Shown piece after piece: positions 26,801 through 38,800 of a DNA stretch of 64,000 bases. The position numbers were made by a program, and so were the translations under genes. The DNA comes from Cordia subcordata (lineage: Eukaryota > Streptophyta > Magnoliopsida > Boraginales > Cordiaceae). Position 1 is the stretch's first letter, and each line of letters starts with the position of its first letter. The notes beneath the pieces were generated by a model. That model searched no databases. It was not told where the DNA came from and worked only from the letters and a program-made list of their open reading frames with translations. The stretch covers positions 3,844,001 to 3,908,000 of the forward strand of contig JAPTOF010000024.1 of NCBI GenBank assembly GCA_028554755.1, in the 5' to 3' direction.

Positions 26801-29800
26801 ATTCTTTAACACTAAGGACAACAATTGTTTTGTTGTGTTTTAACTCCAAGGAGGTTACTGTGTTGGACAATCACACCAATTTGGTGCTGTTCAAGGCCCC
26901 TTTGAGGAAGGTTTATATACCAATCAGACTTTAGCCATTATATGCTGCATCATAGAAAGCCTTTCATTGTGTTTGTTCTCCTGCTTCTAGTCCTGACAGA
27001 ATCTGGCATCTCAGGCTGGGCTTTCCTAATAAACAAGCTTTAGCAGTTATTGCTTTTAGTTTGGATAGATTGCTAGAATACCTTAGTCAGCAATGTAATG
27101 AATGTTCTATTTCTAAAGCTCATAAACTCCCTTTCCCTAGATCTATTGCACAGACATCTAAGCCCTTTGAATTGATACATTCAAATGTATATGGTCCTTC
27201 CACGATTGAATCATGTAAGAAATACAGATATTACATCATTTTCTTAGATGATTTTACAAGATTCTCATGGATTTATCTTTTGAAGCAAAAAAGTGATGCT
27301 TATGAAGCTTTTGTTTCTTTTTGTGCTGTGGTTAAAAATCAATTCCAATTTGATATTAAACTGTATAGACTTGATAATGGGGGTGAATATGTTAATCATA
27401 AATTTTAACTTTTTTCAAAACCTTGAGACTATTCACCAAACCACCTGTTCCCATACCCTAAAACAGAATGGTAGAGTGGAGAGGAAGCATCGCTATCTCA
27501 TTGAAACCATTCTGACTCTCTTAATTCACAGCAAATTACCCTCTCAATTTTGGCTGTCTCTCCTTCACATGGTTAAAGCCATATACTGATCGTAAATTGG
27601 AAAGTAACGCAGCGGATATTTGGAGAACATAAACAAAAAAGTAGAAGAATCAAGGGGCTTAATTTCAAGACTGAAATTAGCCAAGAAATTCCTAATATAA
27701 TAAACCCTAGGAGAGACAAAGAAATATTATTGAATAATTTTGAAAAGCTATGTAACAATGAAAGCTTTCACTCTTATATATAGACTAGAAATCCAAAACT
27801 ACACAGAAAACTAAATAGGAAACTAAAACTAAATAGGAATCTAAAACTAATTAGGAAACTAAAACTTCTACCAACCAATTAGGAAACTAAAACTTCTACC
27901 AACCCTTTCCATAACAAAATAGGTAATAAACTAATCTTAATATAACTAGGACTCAATAGCAATTAATAAATCCTAAACCCTAACCAATTTTAATGACTAA
28001 AAATCTAAAATTCTGGGCTGCATCAGTCTCCCCAGGTGCGAAAAGAACTCGTCCTCGAGTTGTCACCATCATTGTCGATCAAATCTACATGATACGGAAC
28101 AAGATGCTTAACATTGAAAACATCTGAAGTTGTAACATAATTAGGAAGCTCTAAGCGATAGGCATTATCATTTATCTTCTCAACAATCTTACAAGGTCCA
28201 ATCTTCTGAGCACTAAGCTTGTGGTATTCTCCAACAGGGTAACGATCACGTGTTAAAATAGCCCACACATAGTCTCCAACGTCAAACACAACACGTCGTC
28301 GTTGTCGCTTATGAGAAACTTGTTTATAAGTTGCATTGCTGGCCTCAATTCTCTCTCGAACTTGCTCATGAATTAACTTGATATGTTTCGCTAAATCCTC
28401 AGCTTTTTCACTAAATTTACCCTTGTAAGGAATAGGCACCAAATCCAATGGGCTACGCGGATTCTGACCGTAGACAACCTCGAAAGGACTTTGTTTGGTT
28501 GTTCTATTTACAGTCCTGTTGAAAGCGAATTTAGCTTGCGGCAGCACAATATCCCACTGTTTATAATTGTTTCCAACTAAGCTCCGAATGAGATTGCCCA
28601 AACTCTTGTTGATCACCTCTGTTTGACCATCAGTTTAAGGATGATAAGTAGAGCTAAAATTTAAACTTGTCCCCATTTTCTTCCACAAAGTTCTCCAAAA
28701 GTGGCTAACAAACTTGCGATCTCGATTAGAAGTAATAGATTGTGGAATCCTATGTAAATGAACAATCTCCTTGAAGAAGAGATTGGCAGTGTTGGAAGCA
28801 TCCACGGTTTTCCTACAAGGAATGAAATGTGCCATTTTGGAAAATCTATCCACAACAAAGAAAACCGAATCCATACCTCTTTGTGTACGTGGCAATCCAA
28901 GAATAAAATCCATGCTAATATCAGTCCAAGGTGTGGTTGGTACTGGCAATGGCATGTAAAGACCTGCATTTGTCGTAGCACCCTTGGATACTTGACAAAT
29001 ATGGCATCTATCCACGTATCTAGCAATATCACGCTTCAACTTTGGCCAAAAGTAAGAAGTTTCAACAAGTTTCAATGTCTTGTCTCTACCAAAATGCCCT
29101 TCACCATGCAATTCTTGAATGATCTTCCCTTTAAGAGAACAATCTAGAATGCATAATTTGGTACCTTTAAAGAGAAATCGACTATGCAATGTAAAATCAT
29201 CACGTGCAATATCCTGGACTTCTTTAAAGATGAACCCGAAGTACACATCTTCAGGGTAGAGTTCTTTAAAAGTGTCGAACCCCACAACATGTACTTGCAT
29301 AGTTGATAATAAAGAAGAACGCCTACTTAAGGCATCAGCAACACGGTTATGAGCTCTAGCCTTGTGTTTTAATGTAAAAGTAAAGCCTTGCAAAAATGAA
29401 GTCCACTTAGCATGCCTCAAATTTAGACTCTTTTGGGAGTTAAGATATTTCAAAGCTTCATGATCCGAGTGTAAGTTGAACTCCCTTTGAAGAAGGTAGT
29501 GCTTCCAGTGCCTTAATGTCTGAACAATTGCAAAAAACTCAATGTCATATGTTGAGTAGCGTAACCTAGCACCATTGAGCTTTTCGCTGTAGTAAGCAAT
29601 TGGTCTTCCTTCTTGACTTAGAACAACTCCAATTCCAACACGAGAAGCATCACAATCTACCTCAAAGATTTTCTTGAAATCTGGTAATGATAGGATAGGG
29701 GCTTTTGACAGCTTGTTTTTGAGTAACTTAAAGCTTTCCTCTGCTTCAGAAGTCCACTTAAAAACTCCCTTTTTCATGCACTCAGTAATTGGAGTTGCAA

Positions 29801-32800
29801 TAATGCTGAAATTTTGAATGAATCTGCGATAGAATGATGCCAAACCATGAAAACTATGAACGTCATGCACACTTGAAGGTTGTGGCCAATCAAGAATTGC
29901 TTGTACTTTTGATGCATCAGGCTGTAGGCCTGCAGAAGAAACTTCATAACCCAAGAAGATTACTTTATCTGTCATAAATGAGCATTTTTTAAGATTAATA
30001 TTAAACTTCTGTTGCCTCAAGGTAATCAACACCATTCGTAAATGTTCTTTGTGCAGTTCATCAGAGGAACTGTAAATTAGGATGTCATCAAAGTAAACCA
30101 CCACAAACTTCCCTATAAATGGTTTCAAGACAAGATTCATCACTCTCATGAATGTACTAGGGGCATTTGACAACCCAAAAGGCATGACCAACCATTCATA
30201 CAACCCATCTCGTCTTGAATTCAGTTTTCCATTCATCACCTGAACGAATAAGGATTTGGTGATATCCACTTCTTAAATCTATCTTTGAAAAGATCTTGGC
30301 AGATGTTAACTGATCCAACATGTCATCAAGTCTAGGAATAGGAAATCTGTACTTGACTGTAATCTTATTAATTGCTCTGCTATCAATGCACATATGCCAA
30401 CTTCCATCCTTCTTTAGAATTAATAATGCTGGAATTGCACAAGGGCTCATGCTTTCTCGAACGTAACCTTTTTCTAAAAGTTCACTCACTTGTTTGTTCA
30501 ATTCTTCTTGTTGTTTTGGACTCATCCGATAGTGAGCTTTATTTGGCAAACTTGCACTTGGAATCAAGTCAATACAGTGTTGTACTTCTTGCATTGGAGG
30601 TAATCCTGGTGGTAGTTCATCAGGCATGACATCACTAAACTCATCAAGAATAGGTTGCACCTCATTTGGTATAGCGCTCAGGGATGATATTTCCTTTCCA
30701 ATCAAAGTGAAGGCAATTCTAGATTTCTCCAACTCTTTAGCAAATTTGGCCATAGAAAGAAAATTAACAGAATCTGATTTCTTTTGTTTTGACACACTCT
30801 CATCTTTAGTAGGAACTAGAATAATCTTCTTGTTGTCTTTATACAACATATAAGAATTTTTCCTACCATCATGTTTCACATTATGATCATATTGCCAAGG
30901 TCTACCCAATAACATGTGACACACATCCATATCCACAACATCACAAAGCACCTTATCAAAGTATTTATTACCAATAGAAAAAGAAACGAGACATCGTTTA
31001 GTAACAGGTACCTCACTCTCTTTTTTAAACCATGCAAGCTTCTAAGATAGAGGGTGTGGCTCGATTGTCAAACTTAGTTTGGAAATAGCCTCTTCAGATA
31101 TGATGTTTTCACAACTTCCACTATCAATGATAAGCTTACACACTTGTCCACCAATAGTGCAAGTAGTGCAAAAAATGTTAGTGCGTAGCTAATCATCCAC
31201 AGAATCTTGTTTCGGAGCAATAAGGCTTTTTCGGACCACGAGAGACTCACCAACATCTCCGAATACCATATTAGCTTCATCATCTTCATTACTTTCATCA
31301 TAAATAGGCTCTTCTTCGTCTTCTTCGTTTTCTTGATCATCATTCTCCATCAACAAATTCTTTCCTTCTCTGCTATTGTTTTTTCTACCCTCAGCGGAGT
31401 TATGATTAGGATCCCCACACTTGTAGCAACGATTTGCTGAACCACTACCTTGATTTCTATTGTTTGGTGCTATATTAGTTGTTCGATTTGCTAAATTACT
31501 CTTTGGTGCACCTGTTTGTGTCTCACGGTTGTCAAAACCCCCTCCTTGACCTTGTTGATTTTGGTTTGCAAAATTGGTTATAAAATCACGATTATTTCTA
31601 GCCCGATTGTTGCCCCTGTTTGGCTGTTTTTCTGCAACTAACGCATGTTGAAACGCTTCTGAAATAGTCCAAAAATTGTGCAGAGCGAGTATGTCTTGAA
31701 TGTTTTGCTTGAGCCCACCAATATATCTTGCTACCAACTGTTCCTCGTTCTCAGATAAGTCATTACGAGCTATTAATTGATAAAACTCCTCCGTGTATTC
31801 ATTAACAGTGCGGTTGCCTCGGCAAAGGTTTTGCAACCTTTGATACATGGTTTGGACAAAATTGAGAGGTAGAAAATTTTCGCGCAACTTCTTTTTCATC
31901 TTTTCCCAATCTGAAATTTTTGGCTTTCCCCTTCTTTGGCGTGTTAAATTAAGTTGATCCCACCATGCAGATGCACGCCCTCTCAATCTTAAAGCTACTG
32001 ATTTCACCTTTTTATTTTCAGGAACATCTTTAAAATCAAAGATCCTCTCAATTGTAGCCAACCAATCAATAAATTCTTCTGCTTGAATTCCTCCGTTGAA
32101 TTAAGGGATTTCAATTTTAAAACCTCCATCCCACTTTTGTCCTTCCTGTACATATGGCACATGTCGTTGTGCACGATTATGAAATGGGTTTTCAATTATT
32201 TCTTCCTCCAACTCATCATCATCACCATCATGTGTTGGAGTTTCAAGTTGCGTAAGGCGCTGAATTGAGGCTTCAACTTGTCTTCTTAACTCTTGTATTT
32301 CTCTATCTCGTTGTTGTTGATCCGGGGGAAAGAGCTCCAGCTGCTACAATACGACCTCTTCCTCTCTTTGGAGGCATTGTGAACGTGAGATTAGCTGAAG
32401 AAAAACTTTTTTTTGATAACCAACTAACTCAGCGGATATTTGGAGAACATAAACAAGAAAGTAGAAGAATCAAGGAGTTTAATTTCAAGGCTAAAATTAG
32501 CCAAGAAATTCCTAAGATAATAAACCCTAGGAGAGAGAAATAAATATTATTGAATAATTTTGAAAAGCTATGTAACAATGAAAGCTTTCACTCCTATATA
32601 TAGACTAGAAATCCAAAACTACATAGGAAATTAAATAGGAAACTAAAACTAAATAGGAATCTAAAACTAATTAGAAAACTAAAACTTTTACCAACCAATT
32701 AGGAAACTAAAACTTCTACCAACCCTTTCCATAACAAAATAGGTAATAAACTAATCTTAATATAACTAGGACTCAATAGCAATTAATAAATTCTAAACCC

Positions 32801-35800
32801 TAACCAATTTTAATGACTAGCTAAAAATATAAAATTCTGGGCTGCATCAGAAAGTAAGTCTAAACCTTGTGTGGGTCATTCCTCCATAACCAAAGGCTAC
32901 AGGTGTTTAGACTTAGAATCTCAGAGAGTTTGCATCTCTAGACATGTGAAGTTTGTTGAGACCACCTCCCCATTTGCTACACAAAACAATGATTCAGTGC
33001 TCGATGACAGTTTGTTTCCACCTCTTTTTCAAACACCCATCCCTAGGGCTGCATCTGATTCAGCTGCAGCTAATCCTGGTCCTATATCTTCACCTAAACC
33101 TTCAAGCCATACCAACTCACAGGATTGCTCTGAATAGGACTCTATGGATGTTTCTGCAAAGTTATCTTGACAAGTTGCAGTTTCCCCTCAGTCATTTGCG
33201 CATACTTTGTCACAGATGTCTAACTCTACTGCAGTCTGATAACTCGTTCGAGGTTCAGACTTCACAACCTGAATCTGATCCTCTACTTTAAGGCCTGTTC
33301 ACACATCCACTAGTCACTCTCATTCCGTTCCCCATTAGTCCAGGTCTGCACACACTTACCCTAGTCTTACTCAACTTGTCAGCACTCGTCCTACGTTGAC
33401 TAGGTCTAGAACTAGTTCCCTTCCTCCACCACTCTATCCCCTGCACAATGTAACTCTTATGCCTACTGAAAGAGACAAGATGATGCACTTATGCATCCAC
33501 AAACCTGGACCCTTGTACCAGTACCAGCTGATAGACAAACTATTGGATGCTAGTGGGTATACAAAATAAAGAGGAGAGCTGATGGACTCTAGCTAGATAT
33601 TAGGCTAGGCTTGTAGCTAACGGATTTTTGCAAGAACAAGGCTTGGATTATTCAGAGACTTTCAATCCAGTGGTGAAATCCTCTGCAATAAGGATACTTT
33701 TGGGTCTGGCTTTTCGTTTTGGTTGGACATTGCATCAAATGGATATCTCTAATGCATTCCTACATGGTAACTTGGATGAGGTAGTCTTTATAGAGCAGCC
33801 TCAAGGCTTTCAGGATCCTAATAGACCTGACTATTTTTGCAGGCTTCAAAAATCACTATATGGCCTTAAACAGTCTCTTAGAGCGTGGTACTTTAATCTC
33901 TTAGCTTTTCTACTGAATCAGGGCTTTGTCATTAATATGCAGATTCCTCGTTTGTCAAGAAAACTGCAAATGACACTTTGGTATATTTTGATGATACTCA
34001 CAGGTTCTATTGAGGTTATTTCAAATCTTATAATAGCTATGCACAATAATTTTGCTATGAGATATCCGGAAACCAATCCTGTTTTCTGGGGCTTGAGCTG
34101 CAGGAAAACTCAGCTGGTATAGTTCTTACTCAGATCAAATATGCTACTGACCTGATCCAAAGGGCAGGAAAGTCTGTTTGTAAATCTGTTGATACCCATA
34201 TGCTTCTAAGTATGCCAAGCCAACACAAGATGCAGCTTAACCTTATGCTACTCTAGGCCAGTTCAGAAGCTTAGTGGGTGCTTTGCAATATTTGACAGTC
34301 ACTACGCCTGACATTCAGTAGGCAGTGAACACAATTTGCCAGGAAATGCATGCTCCCACCAACTCAGACTTCATTGCCTTTAAGAGGTTTCTGAAGTTTT
34401 ATCAAGGACACTATCAATCAGGGGTTGCAATTTACTCCAGGACCACCTTCTTTGCATGCCTTTTCAGATAGTGATTGGGCTAGTGACTTAACTGACAGGA
34501 AGTCTACTGCAGATTTTTGCATTTTTCTGGGGTCTAATCTAATTTCATGGTGCAGCAAGAAGCAATGTACAGTTGCCAGGTCATCCACAGAGGCTGAATA
34601 CAGAGCTATGGCTCAAACTGCCACTGAGATCACCTGGCTTACTTACCTTCTGACTGCATTACATGTTCCTATACTTACCCCCACCCTGGCATGTGACAAT
34701 ATGTCTGCCCTTGCTTTGGCAACAAATCCAGTATTCCATGCAAGGACAAAACACATTGAGCTAGACTACCACTACATTAGAGAACAAATAGTAGCCAGAA
34801 GACTCAACATCAACTATCTACGCTCTGCAGAGCAAATGGCAGATATGTTCACCAAGTCTTTGTTCACACAGCAGTTTCTCTGTCTCAAGGGCAAGCTGCC
34901 GTTGGTGCCTCACCAAAGATCAGCTTAAGGGGGGCTGTTAGAGTACACTTGATTATCATAACTGTATTAGATAAAAGAAGTTGCATGAGATACTTAGTCG
35001 CAGCTAAGTAGTTAGTAGATGTAACAGTCTGGCAAGTGTATCTACAGAGTCAGTTAGAACTAACTGACTTAGTTGTAATTATCAGCTATAAATAGCTGAA
35101 CTCTGTACACTGCTCATTAACGAGATGATACCTCTCTTTTATCAGTTCTTTTAGTTTCACACTTTCTATTTAAGCTACAGATATTTTGAGTCTTTTTAGT
35201 GAATGATTCTCCCGTTTAGCTTTTACTTTTTAAACTTGCACTTTCTCCTGTGAAAAGTTCCAGATTTCTTGTCTTTCCCCTTTAAATTACATTGTCTAAG
35301 TCTGGCCCCTGAAAGATCAAACATTTATTGATGAGCCCCCATCTTCAATATCCTCAAAATTGCAAATGTTAAAGAATGTTCTAATGCAAAGATACATGCA
35401 TTTTACATCTGCTGTTTTGACAGCTCTAGGGGTTTGGGCCTTATTAAAACACTTAATAGTTTAAAAGGACAGCATTCAGATGATTAATGTTTTATGGGCA
35501 AAATTAGAAAATTAGAGCTATCTTTGAGGGAGAATGAGGTTTCCCCTTCCAATTTTATAGGAAACTCCATTTTGTTGTTACAAGATTGATGAGGTTCCAA
35601 TAATCCACGGTTTTGGTACATTCATCTATCTTAAATGACTGATCATCATACAGGTTTGAGAACATGCAACTAGATATCTGTTCAAAAGTTCTAAGCAAGT
35701 ACTTGAAGCTTGTAGACAGGATTTGGTTGAATCAGCAGTACCACCATAATATGTTTCCTCAGCCTATTCTAGGATGACTGCTTACAGTAGCTTCACTAAG

Positions 35801-38800
35801 AAAACAATCTGGAAAATGAAGTTAGATGGTGTTTGGCTTAGCTTTTTGTAAAGAGCTTACTCATGCTTATTGTCGAGTCAAAAAAGAACTAGAAAAGTAA
35901 TCAAGTTTAACTCAGTAATTATCCTGGTCAAAGTAGCTTCTTCTTCAAGAGCCTTTAAGCTGAAGAGAGCAGGAGGGAGGTAAAGGAAACCTCTTTGTGC
36001 TTCTATGTTAAGTCATCAACCAAACTTAAATAACTTGTAAACTCAGGAGCTTATATCAGTTTTGATTCCCAAAAAGGGGGAGAAAGAAAAAGGAAGAAGC
36101 AAAAAAAGAGAGGAAATAAAGGCCTACACAAAATGGAAAAAAAGAGAGGAAATAAAGGCCTACACCCTTTCAAACAAAGATAATTAAACCAAAATATTGT
36201 ATCAGCTTCCTTGCAAGCTTTTTGTCATTTTCTATAATATTTATGACTGCCATACAGATAGAGATGTCTTTTTCCTTTTCTTTTTCTTTCTAGCATTTTT
36301 GCTTGCCTTGTAATCTGTCAAAGCTCTTTCCTTTATCCATTTGCTGCTAATTCATGATTTATTCTGATATCTAGTATGGTGGTTGTTATCTGGTCTTCTC
36401 TCTCTCTCTCTATATATATGTGTGTGTGTGTGTGTGTGTATTCTTATTTTTCCAATTTTTATGTCTTACATATGGGTTTATCACTGTAGGAGACAGTGAA
36501 ATTGCCTCCATAGTGATCCAGGAAAGTGAGGAGGAAGGAGAAGAAGCCAGGAAGTTTCTCGAAGATGTTCGTGTTACATTTCCTCAGGTTTGTTCAAGTC
36601 CTAGTTGTACTCCTATGCTACACTGAACCTTGTGGGAAACAAGTAGCTTTAAGGTTCCATATCCCACTTTCAATGACAACATAGTTGGTAATCTCATTTT
36701 GTCCATCCTTGATGATGCAAAATCCTGCTGATTACTGGTGTTCAGTCTCTTCTGAGTCATCATACTCAGCTGATGCCTTTTCACTCTTCATATGGCCCTG
36801 TTTTGTAGGTTCTGTATATTTTGGGTCTATTCCTTCTTTATTTATTTGAAGGATATTAAATGGGTAATTTCAGGTTCTTCGAGCTGTGAAAACTAGACAA
36901 GTGACATATTCAGTCTTAAATCATTTGATTGATTATGTTCATAATCTTGAGAAGATTGGTCTATTAGAGGAAAAGGAGATGATTCATCTTCATGATGCTG
37001 TCCAGGTAAATACTCTGATATCTTCTTATGGTATTCAATCTAATTGTTTCCCTTGGTAAATTATACTAATGGTTAGGATATGAAACCATGCAGACCGACT
37101 TGAAAAAGCTACTAAGGAATCCCCCTGTGGTTAAAGTTCCAAAAATACGTGATCTAATTAGTTCCAATCCTTTGTTGGGAGCTCTTCCATCAACTGTGCG
37201 TGAGACCATCATTGTTTCCACAAAGGAAATAATTAAACTACGTGGGACAACCCTTTATAGAGAGGGATCCAAGCCAACTGGAATTTGGCTTATCTCAAAT
37301 GGGGTGGTGAAGGTAACAAGCTATTCTGTAAATAGCAGATTGGATAGAGTTTGTTAAATATCTTCTTTTTTCAATGTAAGGTTCACATGGGACATTCTCT
37401 GTTTGGCAGTGGGCTAGCAACAGTATCAGAAATAAGCATTTGTTGCATCCAACTTTTACACATGGAATTACTTTGGGTTTGTATGAAGTTCTTGTTGGAA
37501 AGCCGTACATTTGTGATGTTATCACAGATTCTGTTGTACTTTGTTTCTTCATTGAGAGTGAAAAGATACTTTCTGCACTCGGTTCTGACCCAGCTGTAGA
37601 AGAGTTCTTTTGGCGGGTATGATGTTCTTACTTATTTGTTCTAGAAGTGAAGCTGCAGTTTCCACTTCTTTGTCATGTCAAGCATTGAGCCTGTAAAATA
37701 AGTAGTATCTACTTCTTTGAGAATATACAAGCAGGAAAAATTCCCTTGCATTTATATTTTTCAATTTTCCCCATGGATAAAGTGATTGAGTAGTAAAACA
37801 AAGATTTGAATCTAATAACTACTACTGATCAGAAAATCTCAACAAAGTTTTCACTTCTGTTACTTCATCTTCCAGTTGTTCCCGTTTGCAGGAAAGTGTT
37901 ATAGTTCTTGCAAAACTCTTGCTTCCTCAAGTGTTTGATAAAATGGCAATGCAAGATTTAAGGGCACTTGTTGCAGAAAGGTCAACATTAAGCATTTACC
38001 TGAGGGGGGAAACTTTTGAATTACCTCACTTTTCTGTTGGTTTACTATTAGAAGGATTTGTCAAAACACAAGGTGTTGATGAAGAATTGATCAATGCTCC
38101 AGCCTCTCTACTGCCTTACCATGGAGATCAAAGTTTCTGGCGACCAGAAACATCAGGTAATCCATTGATCTCCCAAAAAATTTTACTCATAAATTGAATT
38201 TGTCTTTCTGTGCTCCAATAAGGAAAATATTATTTAAACCCTGTACATACATTCCACCCAATCTCCTCATGGATAAACTTGATATAGATTCAGCATACTT
38301 TATCTTCACTAGAAGGCCCATCATTCAAGCACCTACTTGGGGTCAGACACGTGAAGCATTTTACTTTATCATGCAACCAATTGTGGTTCTGAACTTATAT
38401 TTTTGCATACTTACATGCCTAGATCTTTGTCCTGCTATTTTTGTTTGTTCTACTGGAGAAGCAGGGAGTTTTGGAGCTTCTTCCTTTGCTTTTATAATTT
38501 AATAACCATCATTATTATGGTTTTCACTTGGCATACACGAAATTGAAGCAAATAATTCAGTAGATCTGGCTAAATGTGCCAATGTTGAGTTATATTCATG
38601 GTGAATGATGAAAGGCAGTTGCTGATTATTTAGAAATGGATGAAGAATTTGTTGTGACTGAACTATTCCTTTTGTTATAAAATAGCCATCAAAATGCCCC
38701 TTCCGTTGGTTATTCTCCAAAAATTCTGAGGTTAAAGCATAGCTGTTAAAAATAAAAATAAGAACAGTCACAGATATTTGTGCTTCTCTTTGAAGAATTT

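Larger units (their letters stand above)
27605..32849 (-). mobile_element. Ty3/gypsy retrotransposon C, minus strand, nested in copia A
   Basis: 5245 bp, flanked by a 5-bp target duplication GAAAG (27600-27604, 32850-32854). LTRs are 27605-28025 (3') and 32425-32849 (5'). I count 17 substitutions and one 4-base indel over about 421 bp, so it is the youngest LTR element here. On the minus strand, GTTGGTTATCA follows the 5' LTR (tRNA-Met-like PBS) and CTGGGGAGAC precedes the 3' LTR. Order GAG-PR-RT-RNaseH-INT is gypsy. No chromodomain was seen after the integrase. Only a few lesions; it could recently have been active. Confidence 0.93.
19844..35161 (+). mobile_element. Ty1/copia retrotransposon A, host of three nested insertions
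   Basis: Full-length by structure: both LTRs begin TGTTAGA and end TTTCACA, and the element is flanked by a perfect 5-bp target duplication CTTTC (19839-19843, 35162-35166). A PBS-like TGGTATCTCAGAGC follows the 5' LTR (initiator tRNA-Met type with two extra bases) and a purine run GGGGGGC precedes the 3' LTR. Domain order GAG-PR-INT-RT-RNaseH is copia. Subtracting copia B, a TRIM and gypsy C leaves about 4.9 kb. The LTRs differ by indels and many substitutions (roughly 15 percent by eye) and every domain is broken, so it is old. It lies in the sense orientation in SOS1 intron 16. Confidence 0.92.

Noticed and set aside
26487..26811. Cassandra-type TRIM with a 5S rRNA-derived segment
   Set aside because: No 5S-like sequence could be found in the LTRs; only a generic TRIM call is supported.
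28023..28200. Chromodomain at the end of the gypsy C integrase
   Set aside because: The frame ends at 28023 soon after [15 protein letters not shown] with no chromodomain-like sequence.
28758..29147. Plus-strand frames inside gypsy C
   Set aside because: They are antisense shadows of the integrase on the minus strand.
19797..36489. A separate host gene within intron 16
   Set aside because: All coding stretches there match copia or gypsy domains; nothing host-like remains in the residual intron sequence.
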